Assembly: GCA_902761685.1 (NCBI GenBank)
Contig: CACWLI010000004.1
Span: forward strand, 46,331 to 110,330
Length of the DNA: 64,000 nt
From: an uncultured Erysipelotrichaceae bacterium
GTDB lineage: Bacteria > Bacillota_I > Bacilli_A > RF39 > UBA660
Direction of reading: 5' to 3'
A model generated the notes under the pieces. That model had not been told where the DNA came from and made no database searches. It worked only from the letters and a program-made list of their open reading frames with translations. Positions 52,262 through 61,614 of the stretch are shown piece by piece. The number at the start of each line of letters is the position of its first letter. Within the stretch, counting starts at the first letter, position 1. A program made the position numbers and the translations under genes.

Positions 52262-53701
52262 TCAATTATTAACTTTATGATGTATTTGTTCTGTTTCCAT
52301 TGTTATTTTATCAAAAGAATACCCATTTTCAATTCCATACTTAATCATATCTTCAACTTTATCTGCAGTATATGATTTTATATCATGCATTAATACTACA
52401 TTACTTCTACTCTTTGAAAGTCCTTTCACAAAATAATTATAAACACAATCCTCTCTTTCTGTAGCACTACTTTTTTTAGCACAACTTCCAGCATCTTCTA
52501 CACTACTTGTCCAATCAAAATAATGATATCCTCTTTTTAAAACTTCATCAGTTAAAACAGTCATTATTCCTTTACTATAATTTTTACTTACAGTATTTGA
52601 TGAGCCACCAGGAAATCTTATTATCATAGATTTTTCATTTGTTATTCTTTCAACTCTAGAACTAACACTATTTAAATCATTAAAGAAGTCATCCATACTA
52701 GAATAAACTTTTTTATAATTATGTGAAGCAGTATGCAGTGCTACTGTATGACCTTCATTATATTCTCTTTTAATATATTCATCTTTTCCACTATTAGTAA
52801 CAAAAAATGTTGCTTTTATTCCATACTTTGATAATACATCCAAAATTTTTGGAGTATAACTACTTGGTCCATCATCAAAAGTTAAATATATAACTCCTTT
52901 TTCTCCTCCATTTAAATTAGAAGCAGCATTAGGATTATAAACAAATACATTTCTTTTAACAACACTTTTATTATTACTAGAATCTACTGATGTATAACTT
53001 ACTTCATATACTCCAACTTTATTAGTATCAACATTACCTTCTATTTTTACATCAACTACTGTATCACAATTATCACTTGCATTGGCTCCATATTCAATAT
53101 AATCATTACCAAGTTTAATATAAATATTTTCATTATTTATTAACTTTATAACAGGACCTTCTACATCATCTGTAATTATTTTTCTCTTAACAATTACTTC
53201 ATTATCACTAGAATCTTTAACACTATAATAAATATATCCATTTTCTTTTTTTATACTAACCTTATCAGTTAAATCACCATCATAATTATCAACTGCATTA
53301 TATCCTTCTTCTTGATAAGACTGAATACTACATGAATAAACTTCATCTTTTCCATTTAATGTTATAATTGGTTTTTCCTTATCTACAACTTTTAAAAAAA
53401 CTGTTTTATTCATTTTATAAATAAATTTATTTAATTGATATACTATTTTGTATTCACCAACTTTAGTATTATCATACTCACCAATCTTAATAACTTCATC
53501 AGTTATATTTTTTTTCAAATAAGTTGCTTCAATATTTGGACTAAATTCTTCATTTAATTCTATTTCATATATTCTATTAACTTTTTCATTATTTATACTA
53601 ATTAAAAAAGTAGGTTTAGTCACAGCTAAAAAGACAAATATAAATAATAGTATAAATACTACTAAAAATAATAAGATATTTTTCTCTCTTAACTTCTCCA
53701 T
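52262..53701 (-). CDS. Polysaccharide (peptidoglycan) deacetylase with Ig-like domains
   Basis: 479 residues. N-terminal anchor (NILLFLVVFILLFIFVFLAV), two to three Ig-like DUF5011-type repeats (KPIITLNGKDEVYSC, EGPVIKLINNENIYIKLGND), then a NodB domain from residue 270: TFDDGP near 275 (motif 1), HTASH (motif 2), RFPGGS (motif 3), DWTSS and LMHD. This is the layout of PgdA-type N-acetylglucosamine deacetylases that give lysozyme resistance. Located outside the membrane. Good motif conservation implies an active enzyme. Confidence 0.92.
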   Translation of the reverse strand: MEKLREKNILLFLVVFILLFIFVFLAVTKPTFLISINNEKVNRIYEIELNEEFSPNIEATYLKKNITDEVIKIGEYDNTKVGEYKIVYQLNKFIYKMNKTVFLKVVDKEKPIITLNGKDEVYSCSIQSYQEEGYNAVDNYDGDLTDKVSIKKENGYIYYSVKDSSDNEVIVKRKIITDDVEGPVIKLINNENIYIKLGNDYIEYGANASDNCDTVVDVKIEGNVDTNKVGVYEVSYTSVDSSNNKSVVKRNVFVYNPNAASNLNGGEKGVIYLTFDDGPSSYTPKILDVLSKYGIKATFFVTNSGKDEYIKREYNEGHTVALHTASHNYKKVYSSMDDFFNDLNSVSSRVERITNEKSMIIRFPGGSSNTVSKNYSKGIMTVLTDEVLKRGYHYFDWTSSVEDAGSCAKKSSATEREDCVYNYFVKGLSKSRSNVVLMHDIKSYTADKVEDMIKYGIENGYSFDKITMETEQIHHKVNN

Positions 53702-53709
53702 TTTACTTC

Positions 53710-54537
53710 CTACTTCTTAACACATTTATTGCACCAAGTACAACCATTACAACTATTATTTCTTTTACATGTTCTACACTTTGGTTGTAACTTCAAATTA
53801 ATATTATTATCTGGTATTTGTAAATGACTACGTCTTGCCATTACACCTTGATACGCTTTAACAACATGATATGTTTTTCCATCTTTAACAAAATAATTAC
53901 CAACTCCACAAAAAGTTAAGTTAACATTATTCTCTAAACACTCATCATATATTTTTTTTACCCATTCATAATGAAGAGGCCTATTTCCATCATAGTTTTC
54001 TCCATCAATTAACACTTGTTCTATTTGTCCTGTTTTTAGATATTTTTCTAAAGTTATTTCACCTATCATTGGAGCACACATTACTACTTTTCTTTTAACT
54101 GGAATACTTAGTAATATAGGTATTCTTTCATCTGCTCTTTTTTGATTTTCAGCAGTAAAACATAATATTACATTATCATACCCATTAATGCCCCAATCAC
54201 TTGGTAAACACTCTATAACACGAGAAGCTCTTTTAGTTTGAAGCCAGAAATTAACATCTTTTCTTTTTTTTATTATTTCCCATACTTCACTTCTCCACTC
54301 ATCAGCTTCACTTAAAAAGAAATCACTTGTCATACATACATGTATAAGTGAACCACTAGGTATTACATAAGATCCATCTTTATGTTTTTTTAGTGGTAAG
54401 TTAAAATTAGTTTTAGTTTTGTAAATATTACTTCCATCTTTATCTCTTTGCTTATCAAGATAATACATATAACAATATTTACATCCTTCACTATATTTAA
54501 CACAACCATGCCAAGGATTCCAAATGTGTTCTAACAT
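53710..54537 (-). CDS. DUF5131 / Gp37-Gp68-like Fe-S protein
   Basis: 275 residues. Starts EHIWNPWHGCVKYSEGCKYC: Cys12-x6-Cys19-x2-Cys22 and the WNPWxGC motif are the mark of the family first seen in mycobacteriophage Gp37/Gp68, considered radical-SAM related. Other blocks: HVCMTSDFFL, FWLQTKRASR, CFTAENQKRADERIP, VLIDGENYDGNRPLHYEW. The C-terminus adds a Cys cluster (CRTCKRNNSCNGCTWCNKC) with six Cys, perhaps a second cluster or zinc site. Substrate unknown. No prophage genes surround it. Confidence 0.85.
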   Translation of the reverse strand: MLEHIWNPWHGCVKYSEGCKYCYMYYLDKQRDKDGSNIYKTKTNFNLPLKKHKDGSYVIPSGSLIHVCMTSDFFLSEADEWRSEVWEIIKKRKDVNFWLQTKRASRVIECLPSDWGINGYDNVILCFTAENQKRADERIPILLSIPVKRKVVMCAPMIGEITLEKYLKTGQIEQVLIDGENYDGNRPLHYEWVKKIYDECLENNVNLTFCGVGNYFVKDGKTYHVVKAYQGVMARRSHLQIPDNNINLKLQPKCRTCKRNNSCNGCTWCNKCVKK

Positions 54538-54761
54538 TATTTTTCCTTTTTATCTTTAATAAAATATAATATTCCAAGAGCCATCCACAATATAGCAAGT
54601 ACCAAATCTATATATCCAAGTGAAGAACCACTATTCTTTAAATTTAGAATTCCACTTATAAGCCATGCTATAGAACAAATAATATATAATATAGCTATTG
54701 TTCTATTCTTAAATCCTTTAAATTCTTTCTTTTCTTCTCTTTTATTAACTACTTTTTTCAT
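54537..54761 (-). CDS. Small two-span membrane protein
   Basis: 74 residues: basic N-terminus (MKKVVNKREEKKEFKGFKNR), two hydrophobic spans separated by a short Gly/Ser loop, basic C-terminus. Overlaps the DUF5131 gene by one base (TAATG), so co-expressed with it. Unknown function. Confidence 0.75.
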   Translation of the reverse strand: MKKVVNKREEKKEFKGFKNRTIAILYIICSIAWLISGILNLKNSGSSLGYIDLVLAILWMALGILYFIKDKKEK

Positions 54762-54763
54762 AA

Positions 54764-55549
54764 TTATTTCTCCTTTAAGTTATTAATCATATTATCTATT
54801 TTATCACATGTATCACTAAAATACTTATTTGAATATTCATCATCTATTAGATGTGAATGATAATCCATTTTTAACCATAATTCTTTTTTTAATATTTTTT
54901 TCTTTTTTTCTATATATATTGAATCAACATATACTGTTATTCTATACACATTTTTCCTACCATTTATTTTTATAGTAAAAGTATTTTCATCTACTAAATT
55001 AACTTCATATTTTTCTTTATATTTTAAATAAATATCATTAAAAGTATTAATATTGTATTTATACTTCATTATTTCTCTAAATAGTAAAGCATGACCTTTA
55101 TTCATATATCCATTATAAATTAGTGATTTTACTTCCGTTTCACTCATATAATGAACACTTTCAACTTCACTTTTTTGTATTTTTGTATTTTTAATATCTA
55201 TATCTTTCTTCAAATAATATAAAAATCTAATAGGAAAATCAAGTAATCTAAAACCTAACTCTTCAATTTCACTTTTCTTAATATCAATTCCAAGTTCTTC
55301 TTTTACTTCACGAACTATAACATCTTTAGGCTTTTCATCTTTATCAATGTGACCACCAGTAGATGAAAATAGTCCTCCTCTTTCTTTACTAGTTTTTTGT
55401 ATTAAATATTCTCCATTATTATTTTCTATGAATATTATAGATACACCAATATGTTCATTAGGAGCAAATACTTCATCTTTACTTCCTCTTGGAACACTTC
55501 TTCCAGTAGGTTTTCCTTCTTCATCAAAAACAGAAATTAATTCCATCAT
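54764..55549 (-). CDS. Nudix hydrolase with extra C-terminal domain
   Basis: 261 residues. The Nudix box GGHIDKDEKPKDVIVREVKEELG (given in part: GX5EX7REUXEEXG) is complete, with the Arg-Glu and Glu-Glu metal ligands. The N-terminus ISVFDEEGKPTGRSVPRGSK resembles the Nudix/isopentenyl-isomerase-like enzymes. The last 110 residues (from YNINTFNDIYLKYKEKYEV) form an added domain without recognised family. Substrate unknown. Start overlaps the downstream gene's frame by 4 nt at 55546. Confidence 0.85.
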   Translation of the reverse strand: MMELISVFDEEGKPTGRSVPRGSKDEVFAPNEHIGVSIIFIENNNGEYLIQKTSKERGGLFSSTGGHIDKDEKPKDVIVREVKEELGIDIKKSEIEELGFRLLDFPIRFLYYLKKDIDIKNTKIQKSEVESVHYMSETEVKSLIYNGYMNKGHALLFREIMKYKYNINTFNDIYLKYKEKYEVNLVDENTFTIKINGRKNVYRITVYVDSIYIEKKKKILKKELWLKMDYHSHLIDDEYSNKYFSDTCDKIDNMINNLKEK

Positions 55550-56094
55550 TTACTCCTTTCATCCATATCAAACACTTTAATATTTTTATTTTTTTCTAAT
55601 ATGTAATCTATAATACTATCATCATCTAAATATTTAAATACAATACTAACTTCCTTATTATTTTTAAATATTAGTTTTACATTTGTTCTATAAATAACTG
55701 TACCATTAAAACACCCTTTAGAAGTTTTTATTTCATCATATTTAAACATGCAATCTATATCAGAAAGATTTAATAACTGAATCTCTTTATTTTTATAAAT
55801 AATATATTTTTCACTAACAATATATTCTCCATCATAATACATTACTTTACCAATCTTATTTAATAAATTATTATTATTTAAATAATTATATATAGATTTT
55901 AAATAACTAAATTTATTTATTTTTTCAATCTCTATATATAAAAGAATAATTGAAATCATAATTAAACCATATTCTTTTTTATAATAAAAACAAACAAAAA
56001 GTAAAATAATTGTAATAATCAAACTAAACCATCCAAATACTACATAATCATCTTTAGATTCTTTTAAATGATATTTTAAATCTTTTTTATTCAT
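55546..56094 (-). CDS. Unknown two-span membrane protein
   Basis: 182 residues: two spans near the N-terminus (VFGWFSLIITIILLFVCFYY and LIMISIILLYIEI), then a cytosolic beta-rich domain resembling the PH-like domains found in small membrane proteins (YDGEYIVSEKYIIYKNKEI). ATG at 56094 with AGGTGA site; an earlier GTG is weaker. Coupled to the gene below by a 4-nt overlap. Confidence 0.72.
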   Translation of the reverse strand: MNKKDLKYHLKESKDDYVVFGWFSLIITIILLFVCFYYKKEYGLIMISIILLYIEIEKINKFSYLKSIYNYLNNNNLLNKIGKVMYYDGEYIVSEKYIIYKNKEIQLLNLSDIDCMFKYDEIKTSKGCFNGTVIYRTNVKLIFKNNKEVSIVFKYLDDDSIIDYILEKNKNIKVFDMDERSK

Positions 56095-56096
56095 AA

Positions 56097-56702
56097 TCAC
56101 CTATTATATTTATGATTTAATCTTCTTAAACCATAAGCAAAAAAGTATGATAAACTTGGTATTGTAATTAACCATATTAATGATGCTAATAGACTTTGAT
56201 TTCTAACCATTAAAAATGGATAAGGTCCTTCAATAACATTTATTAAATTTAACGCAATTAAAACAATTGCATATACCAATGTAAAAGAAATGCCTATAAA
56301 ATTATCTCTTTTATTATAATCTCTTAAATCATCAAAAAATATAAATGTAACAATACTAAGTATTGGACAAATCAAATGTTGATATAACATAGATTGATGA
56401 AATAACATATATCCATAATTAAAATTATACATTGGAGCAAGTATTAACAAAACCACAAAAAATGTTAACGTTAAACAAACAGTACTTAAATACTTGAACT
56501 GTTTTAACCATGAAGGAATTTTTTTATTTAATAATAAATAAATTACAAATAAAAGTGAACTAAATAGCATTAAAATATTTGAATCTTCAGTAAAAAATTC
56601 ATAACTAATTCTACTATTAACTTTTATTGTAACTATAAAACCAATTAATTCAAAAATTATAATTAATATATTTAATATTAATGAAACATCTTTCTTTTTC
56701 AT
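56097..56702 (-). CDS. Multi-span membrane protein, possibly Pr6Pr-like
   Basis: 201 residues with six hydrophobic spans. FFTEDSNILMLFSSLLF, LTFFVVLLILAP and LYQHLICPILSIVTFIFF match the pattern I associate with the Pr6Pr-type membrane family (FFTxxSN ... T-x-x-V ... HHxxxP); this is weak recognition. Function unknown. Own extended -10 promoter at 56723-56731. Confidence 0.7.
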   Translation of the reverse strand: MKKKDVSLILNILIIIFELIGFIVTIKVNSRISYEFFTEDSNILMLFSSLLFVIYLLLNKKIPSWLKQFKYLSTVCLTLTFFVVLLILAPMYNFNYGYMLFHQSMLYQHLICPILSIVTFIFFDDLRDYNKRDNFIGISFTLVYAIVLIALNLINVIEGPYPFLMVRNQSLLASLIWLITIPSLSYFFAYGLRRLNHKYNR

Positions 56703-56747
56703 ATACTACTCCTATTAAGGTAATTATAACATATAATTAACAAATTA

Positions 56748-56775
56748 AAAACGTACAATTTTATTTGTACGTTTT
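56748..56775 (-). terminator. Intrinsic terminator
   Basis: 11-bp stem AAAACGTACAA / TTGTACGTTTT with a 6-nt loop and T-run after the 56774 gene; followed by the TATGTTATAAT promoter of the next gene. Confidence 0.9.
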
Positions 56776-58021
56776 ATTTACTATATACAATTGAATATTC
56801 TTTAATTTGTAGAGTTGCAGTAGAATTATTAAATGTAACAACAAGCATATCATATTTTCCATCTTCACTTGGTAATATATTATATTCTTTAGTTGTTTTA
56901 TTATATATCATAATATAATCATCATATGATGTTTTAGGATCTAATAATAATTTATTAAACTCTTCATTATAATCACTACTCTTTATCCAATTATTATTTT
57001 TTTCTAAATTATTAACAAGCATTAAAGCATTATCTTCATCATATGAAACCATATAATATACATTATAATTACCTAAAACATTAGAATTAATAATAATTCC
57101 ATTATTTGGTAATTCAACATCTAAATAATCTTTATAACTATAAATAATATTATAATCTAAAATATATTCTTTTACATTATTAAATACATATGCTTCAAAT
57201 ATTAAATACAAACCAACTAATACTCCAGCTACTATATTTTTTAATGTTTTATATCCCTTTCTATAATAAATAATTCCAAATATAATTGATAAAACTGGTA
57301 CTATTAAAAAACCAAGAATATAATATTTTACTTTATCAACATTTTCAACATCAAAAGCATTTCCAATATATTGTGGAACAAATAAACATGCAATTGTTAA
57401 CACAAATAAAACTAATAATAATCTATGTATTTTTAATGTTTCACCTTTTAAATCATGTTGATTTAAAATAATTGGATTTTCAACTTCACCTAAATGGTTT
57501 TCTAAAGTATCTTTAATTTTTTCTCTTAGTAAACTAATTTCTTCAAGTTCTAAATCATTCTTTTTAATATTTAATATTCCATATTTAATAGATTCATTAA
57601 CTCTTTCACTTTCATATTTTATAAAGAAATCACTATCAGTTTCAACACTTCTAATTATATCTTTATAATTTAATTTTTTATTATCAAATAGAAGATAATT
57701 ATCATAATAATCAATATTTATCTTTTTATCTTCTTTGTATACATTTTTAAACAACTTAGTATAATACAAAATATAATTATAATTTAAATATATAATTGTT
57801 GCTACTAAAGAAACTATAAAAATTGACAAACCAACAATTAAACTTTTAAATAAAAAACCACATATTATACTAGCAATCAATACTCCAAATGTTGAACTAA
57901 TTAAATAATAATATCCAAGTGATTTAAAATCACTTTTAAAGTATTTAACTATTTTAGAAAATTCTTCACTATTTATTTCCGATTCAGAACTAAATAGTTT
58001 ACTTTCTTTACTTTTTTTCAT
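56774..58021 (-). CDS. Unknown membrane protein, YcxB-like N-terminus
   Basis: 415 residues. Two spans near residues 40-85, a cytosolic domain with YDNYLLFDNKKLNYKDIIR that recalls the YcxB family, four more spans (residues 195-290), and an extracytoplasmic C-terminal domain of about 120 residues. GAGGG ribosome-binding site fits the ATG at 58021. Monocistronic between TATGATATAAT (58041) and a terminator. Role unknown. Confidence 0.75.
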   Translation of the reverse strand: MKKSKESKLFSSESEINSEEFSKIVKYFKSDFKSLGYYYLISSTFGVLIASIICGFLFKSLIVGLSIFIVSLVATIIYLNYNYILYYTKLFKNVYKEDKKINIDYYDNYLLFDNKKLNYKDIIRSVETDSDFFIKYESERVNESIKYGILNIKKNDLELEEISLLREKIKDTLENHLGEVENPIILNQHDLKGETLKIHRLLLVLFVLTIACLFVPQYIGNAFDVENVDKVKYYILGFLIVPVLSIIFGIIYYRKGYKTLKNIVAGVLVGLYLIFEAYVFNNVKEYILDYNIIYSYKDYLDVELPNNGIIINSNVLGNYNVYYMVSYDEDNALMLVNNLEKNNNWIKSSDYNEEFNKLLLDPKTSYDDYIMIYNKTTKEYNILPSEDGKYDMLVVTFNNSTATLQIKEYSIVYSK

Positions 58022-58072
58022 AATCATCCCTCTTAATTAAATTATATCATATCAAAAAAGAAATCACTAACT

Positions 58073-58091
58073 AATACAAATCATTTGTATT
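58073..58091 (-). terminator. Weak hairpin after the kinase-like gene
   Basis: AATACAAA, 3-nt loop, TTTGTATT, at the end of the 58090 gene; the T-rich tail begins only about 15 nt later, so termination is uncertain. Confidence 0.45.
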
Positions 58092-59010
58092 ATTTTCTAC
58101 TATTTATTAACATTATATTTTCATCATAAATAGTATCATTAATATAACTAGACAATAAATAGTCTCTAACTAAATCATAAACATGAATGTTTTTTTCTTT
58201 TAATCTTTTTAATAACAAACATAACTCATTATCATTAAGTCTTTTATCTTTTAAAACAAAAACTACTCTACATTTTCTATTTCCTACAAAATTCAAACTA
58301 TTTTCTAAATTAGTAGTTTCATCAATATAAACAAAACTATATTCCTGCGATTTCATATTAATGTATCTTTCTATACCTGAATAGTCTTTATTATAATGTT
58401 CTGTTTCTCTACTTAAAAATTCACCGACATTTTCACAACTCACTTCATATCTGCTTTCATTAAAAAATGCTTTAATAGTTTCATCTAATGCTATAATACT
58501 TTCTCTATTATAAACTGGGTCAAACATAAATCTAACTTTTGTAAATACATCATCTAAATCTATTATCTTAACTTCATCACTATCAAGTATTGCGTTAATA
58601 AGTTTATAATCAGTTGGATATACATAGTGTTGTGTTAACTCTTTAGCACTTTCTATGAATAATCTAGATATTTCTATTCTTTTAGATAACTTTTCATCTT
58701 TTAAATCAAATAATCGCTTTCCACAATAATATGGCATTACTATACCAGCAAAATTATCGTCAATATACAATAAATCATCAATTAAACTATTATGATTTAA
58801 TTTTTTTCCAAGATATATTAATCTTTTTAATTTTTGTATTACAAACAATCTATTTTTTAACATTGGATTTTTTACAAGCTCACCATAGTCAGCTTTAACT
58901 AATTTGGAATATACTTTAAATGCTTTATTATCACGCCTGTATACTGTCCCAAAATTTCCAGATCCAATATTATCTAATTTTTTTAGTTCACTAGTACTAA
59001 TATTAACCAT
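58090..59010 (-). CDS. Divergent protein-kinase-like protein
   Basis: 306 residues. The N-terminal half follows the eukaryotic-type kinase plan: Gly loop IGSGNFGTVY (residues 15-24), Lys32 in AFKVY, catalytic-loop equivalent PTDYKLIN (residues 132-139) in place of HRDLKPxN, and IIDLDD (149-154) in place of DFG. The catalytic Asp134, Lys136 and Asn139 and metal Asp151 are kept, while His, Arg and the Gly of DFG are lost. Residues 200-306 form another domain without recognised family. Soluble; could be an active small-molecule or protein kinase. Own promoter upstream. Confidence 0.72.
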   Translation of the reverse strand: MVNISTSELKKLDNIGSGNFGTVYRRDNKAFKVYSKLVKADYGELVKNPMLKNRLFVIQKLKRLIYLGKKLNHNSLIDDLLYIDDNFAGIVMPYYCGKRLFDLKDEKLSKRIEISRLFIESAKELTQHYVYPTDYKLINAILDSDEVKIIDLDDVFTKVRFMFDPVYNRESIIALDETIKAFFNESRYEVSCENVGEFLSRETEHYNKDYSGIERYINMKSQEYSFVYIDETTNLENSLNFVGNRKCRVVFVLKDKRLNDNELCLLLKRLKEKNIHVYDLVRDYLLSSYINDTIYDENIMLINSRK

Positions 59011-59070
59011 AATAACCCCTCTTAAATTGGCATTTATTGTATCATATATAATTATTTATTTCAAATAAAA

Positions 59071-59092
59071 AAAGATAAACAAGTTTATCTTT
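59071..59092 (-). terminator. Intrinsic terminator of the LysM gene
   Basis: AAAGATAAAC / GTTTATCTTT nearly perfect palindrome with T-run, overlapping the stop codon at 59085. Confidence 0.88.
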
Positions 59093-59573
59093 TGATTTGA
59101 TTAGCAATTAATACATCATATGATGGAATATTTATTTCTTGTCCTACTCTTATATTATCTGGATTTTCTATATTATTATATTCAGCTAATTTTAATGCTG
59201 TTTCATATGAAGAATCTCCATAAAATCTATTACATATATTAATTAAGTTATCACCTTGTTGAATTGTATAAGTTTGGTCTACAACTTCTTCTTGAGTCAT
59301 ATCAACCGTTATATTAGGGATTCTAATTACATCTCCAGCTTTTATCTCATCAGGATTATCAATATGATTATATTCTGCTATTTCATCATAATAAATACCT
59401 GTTCCATAGTATCTATTAGATATATCAAACAATGTATCACCAGATTCAATAGTGTATTCATTAAATTTTGGTTGTTTATTATTCTTTTGGAAATTTCTAA
59501 CAGCAAGTCCACCAGTTACAATTGTACTTGCAGCTAAACCAGTTGCTACAATTTTTTTAAACTTTTTATTCAT
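59085..59573 (-). CDS. Secreted protein with two LysM domains
   Basis: 162 residues. Signal-anchor FKKIVATGLAASTIVTGGLA, then two LysM repeats: YTIESGDTLFDISNRYYGTG ... VIRIPNI and YTIQQGDNLINICNRFYGDS ... EINIPSY. LysM binds peptidoglycan, so the protein stays at the wall; there is no catalytic domain. GGAG site supports the ATG at 59573 over an upstream TTG. Confidence 0.9.
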   Translation of the reverse strand: MNKKFKKIVATGLAASTIVTGGLAVRNFQKNNKQPKFNEYTIESGDTLFDISNRYYGTGIYYDEIAEYNHIDNPDEIKAGDVIRIPNITVDMTQEEVVDQTYTIQQGDNLINICNRFYGDSSYETALKLAEYNNIENPDNIRVGQEINIPSYDVLIANQIKR

Positions 59574-59639
59574 AATCAATTCTCCATATCTATATGAAAA
59601 TTATCTCATTATTTATTACCAATGTCAAACAATAGATAA

Positions 59640-59828
59640 TTATCTTCTTTGACCAAAATCAATACCAAGATCACTTTTAATACTTTCAGCAGCTCCTATT
59701 ATTTTATTTCTTGATATTTCTAATAATTCTTCAGTTTCCATTTCAGCTAAATTTCCATATTTTGGAAAAGAATTTTCAAAAACAGTTTTATCTTGTAAAT
59801 CAACTAACTCTAACATATGATAATACAT
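59640..59828 (-). CDS. Unknown 62-residue protein
   Basis: Soluble, acidic (MYYHMLELVDLQDKTVFENS ... ELLEISRNKIIGAAESIKSD); family not recognised. No ribosome-binding site before the ATG at 59828 or the in-frame ATG at 59816. It follows the frameshifted gene by 17 nt and may have been translated with it. Confidence 0.55.
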   Translation of the reverse strand: MYYHMLELVDLQDKTVFENSFPKYGNLAEMETEELLEISRNKIIGAAESIKSDLGIDFGQRR

Positions 59829-59845
59829 AAGTGTTCTAAAATATA

Positions 59846-60060
59846 TTATCCAATATATTTTTCATCACCTTGAAATGCAGGAGAACTATTCATTAAATCT
59901 TCTATCTTAGAATACTTTTCATCAAATTTTCTTTGAATCATTTCCCTTTCAATTCTTTTTGCTTCATCACTTACTATTGCATCTGCTCTTCTATTAAATC
60001 CATTCTTTCTTGTAATCTTGAGTCAACTTTAGTTTTTTTAAATTTATTTAAAAAACTCAT
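59846..60060 (-). pseudogene. Small gene broken by a one-base frameshift
   Basis: From the ATG at 60060 the frame reads MSFLNKFKKTKVDSRLQERM DLIEEQMQ and stops at 59974. In the next frame the sequence continues as ADAIVSDEAKRIEREMIQRK then FDEKYSKIEDLMNSSPAFQG and ends at 59846. Adding one base near 59985 joins the two into a single 71-codon charged helical protein. The 215-nt span is one base short of 216. Decayed gene, sequencing error, or programmed shift; no slippery heptamer is evident. Confidence 0.65.
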
Positions 60061-60108
60061 ACGTAACCTCAATATACTATAATAATTATATAATATATTT
60101 GCCAATTA

Positions 60109-60131
60109 AAAAAGCCACAAACGTGGCTTTT
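60109..60131 (-). terminator. Intrinsic terminator of the XRE gene
   Basis: AAAGCCAC, 4-nt loop, GTGGCTTT with TTTAATT tail, 16 nt after the stop at 60148. Confidence 0.9.
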
Positions 60132-60147
60132 ATTATATAGTTCTTAA

Positions 60148-61296
60148 TTATGATACAAATCTATTAAAACATAAATCTATAAATTCTATATCTGATACTT
60201 TTTGTTCGAGATATTGATTAAATGCATCTTTATTAATTCCACTAGTGATTATATCTTTATAATGTGGAAAATTATCTTCAACATTTTCTCTTCTAACTAC
60301 ATATGTTTTACCACTAAAATTATATTTTACATATTCAACATTATCTATTAATGAAAATATAGAAACAGAATTATAAACTATACTTTTTTCCAAATAATAA
60401 TTTTCATTTATATACCAGTCAGTTATATGATAATCAATTATTAATCCTAAATTATCTGAATCAATTTCAAATTCATAACCATATTCAGATAGTGGTAATG
60501 CTGATATTAAATTTCCATCATTACTATTATCACCAACATACTTATTTTTATATTTAATAATATTATCAATTCCTGATTTACTTCTATTAAATGGTACAAC
60601 TGGTATAGTATCAAGAGTATATTTTTTGTTTGTATCTACAATAACATATTCATTTAATGTATTACTATTTACTCTATAAACATTATAAAAAGGATTATCG
60701 CATTCATAAACATAATCATTGCCAGTTTTTATAGTACAAAATCTTGGTAATTGTTTTAATGTAATAACACTTATATAGTCAATAACAAATAATGATGATA
60801 AAAAGAATATAAAAAACACAAAACAAATTAATAATCTTTTTGAATATTTATAATTTTTTGTTAGTTTACTAACTCCTATTAATGATATCATAGCTCCTAA
60901 AACAGAATATACACTTCCCCATGAACTTTCTGATGCAAGTGTAGTCATTGCAATAAAAGATATAAGAACTCCTAATACTAATAATACTATTCCTAGATTA
61001 TTTCTAATTATATTAATTTTTTTTGTAGAATAATCAATAGTATTAATAATATTTTCCTCAAATTTTTCTTGATATTCTTCCTTCTTTAATCTTTCACCAC
61101 TTAATAATTCATTAATACTAATATCTAATTCATCACATAGTGGTTTAAATAAAGATAGATCTGGCATATTTCTTCCATTTTCCCAGTTACCAATTGATTT
61201 GTCTGTTACTCCTAATCTTTCTGCTAATTCTGATTGAGTCATCTTTTTATCTTTACGACACTTAGCAATAAACTTTCCAATTTTTTCTTGATTCAT
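60148..61296 (-). CDS. XRE-family regulator with membrane domain
   Basis: 382 residues. N-terminal Cro/C1 helix-turn-helix (KKMTQSELAERLGVTDKSIG ... NWENGRNMPDLSLFKPLCDE), then three to four spans (residues 100-180), then an extracytoplasmic domain of about 200 residues with FCTIKTGNDYVYECDN. A DNA-binding domain tethered to a sensor outside the membrane suggests one-component signalling. Ligand and targets unknown. AAGGAG ribosome-binding site. Confidence 0.88.
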   Translation of the reverse strand: MNQEKIGKFIAKCRKDKKMTQSELAERLGVTDKSIGNWENGRNMPDLSLFKPLCDELDISINELLSGERLKKEEYQEKFEENIINTIDYSTKKINIIRNNLGIVLLVLGVLISFIAMTTLASESSWGSVYSVLGAMISLIGVSKLTKNYKYSKRLLICFVFFIFFLSSLFVIDYISVITLKQLPRFCTIKTGNDYVYECDNPFYNVYRVNSNTLNEYVIVDTNKKYTLDTIPVVPFNRSKSGIDNIIKYKNKYVGDNSNDGNLISALPLSEYGYEFEIDSDNLGLIIDYHITDWYINENYYLEKSIVYNSVSIFSLIDNVEYVKYNFSGKTYVVRRENVEDNFPHYKDIITSGINKDAFNQYLEQKVSDIEFIDLCFNRFVS

Positions 61297-61404
61297 AATT
61301 TTTCTCCTTTCACACTAAAATCATATAATATTTACATTTTATTTAACAGGAAATGATTCTAGGGTTTATAAAATTAAGAAATAAGAAATCTAATTTCTAC
61401 ATTA

Positions 61405-61614
61405 TTATTTATTCAAATAATATTTACCATCTTTTGTTCTAACTAATACTTTTTGATTAATCAATCTTTTGTTTATAAATCTAAAACCATTAGGATTAAT
61501 AATACCAGCTTCCTTAAATGTTTTAGCAGTTTCTTCAGAAAAGGCATTACATTCCGTTAGCTTTTTAATTATTAAATTTTTTCTTATTAATGGAATTGGT
61601 GGAATAAATACCAT
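61405..61614 (-). CDS. Conserved small protein of unknown function
   Basis: 69 residues starting MVFIPPIPLIRKNLIIKKLT, with AFSEETAKTFKEAGIINPNG and a winged-helix-like end RLINQKVLVRTKDGKYYLNK. I recall this small protein as widespread in gut Firmicutes but know no function. ATG at 61614 with GAGGTG site; a GTG 9 nt earlier is less likely. Confidence 0.78.
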   Translation of the reverse strand: MVFIPPIPLIRKNLIIKKLTECNAFSEETAKTFKEAGIINPNGFRFINKRLINQKVLVRTKDGKYYLNK

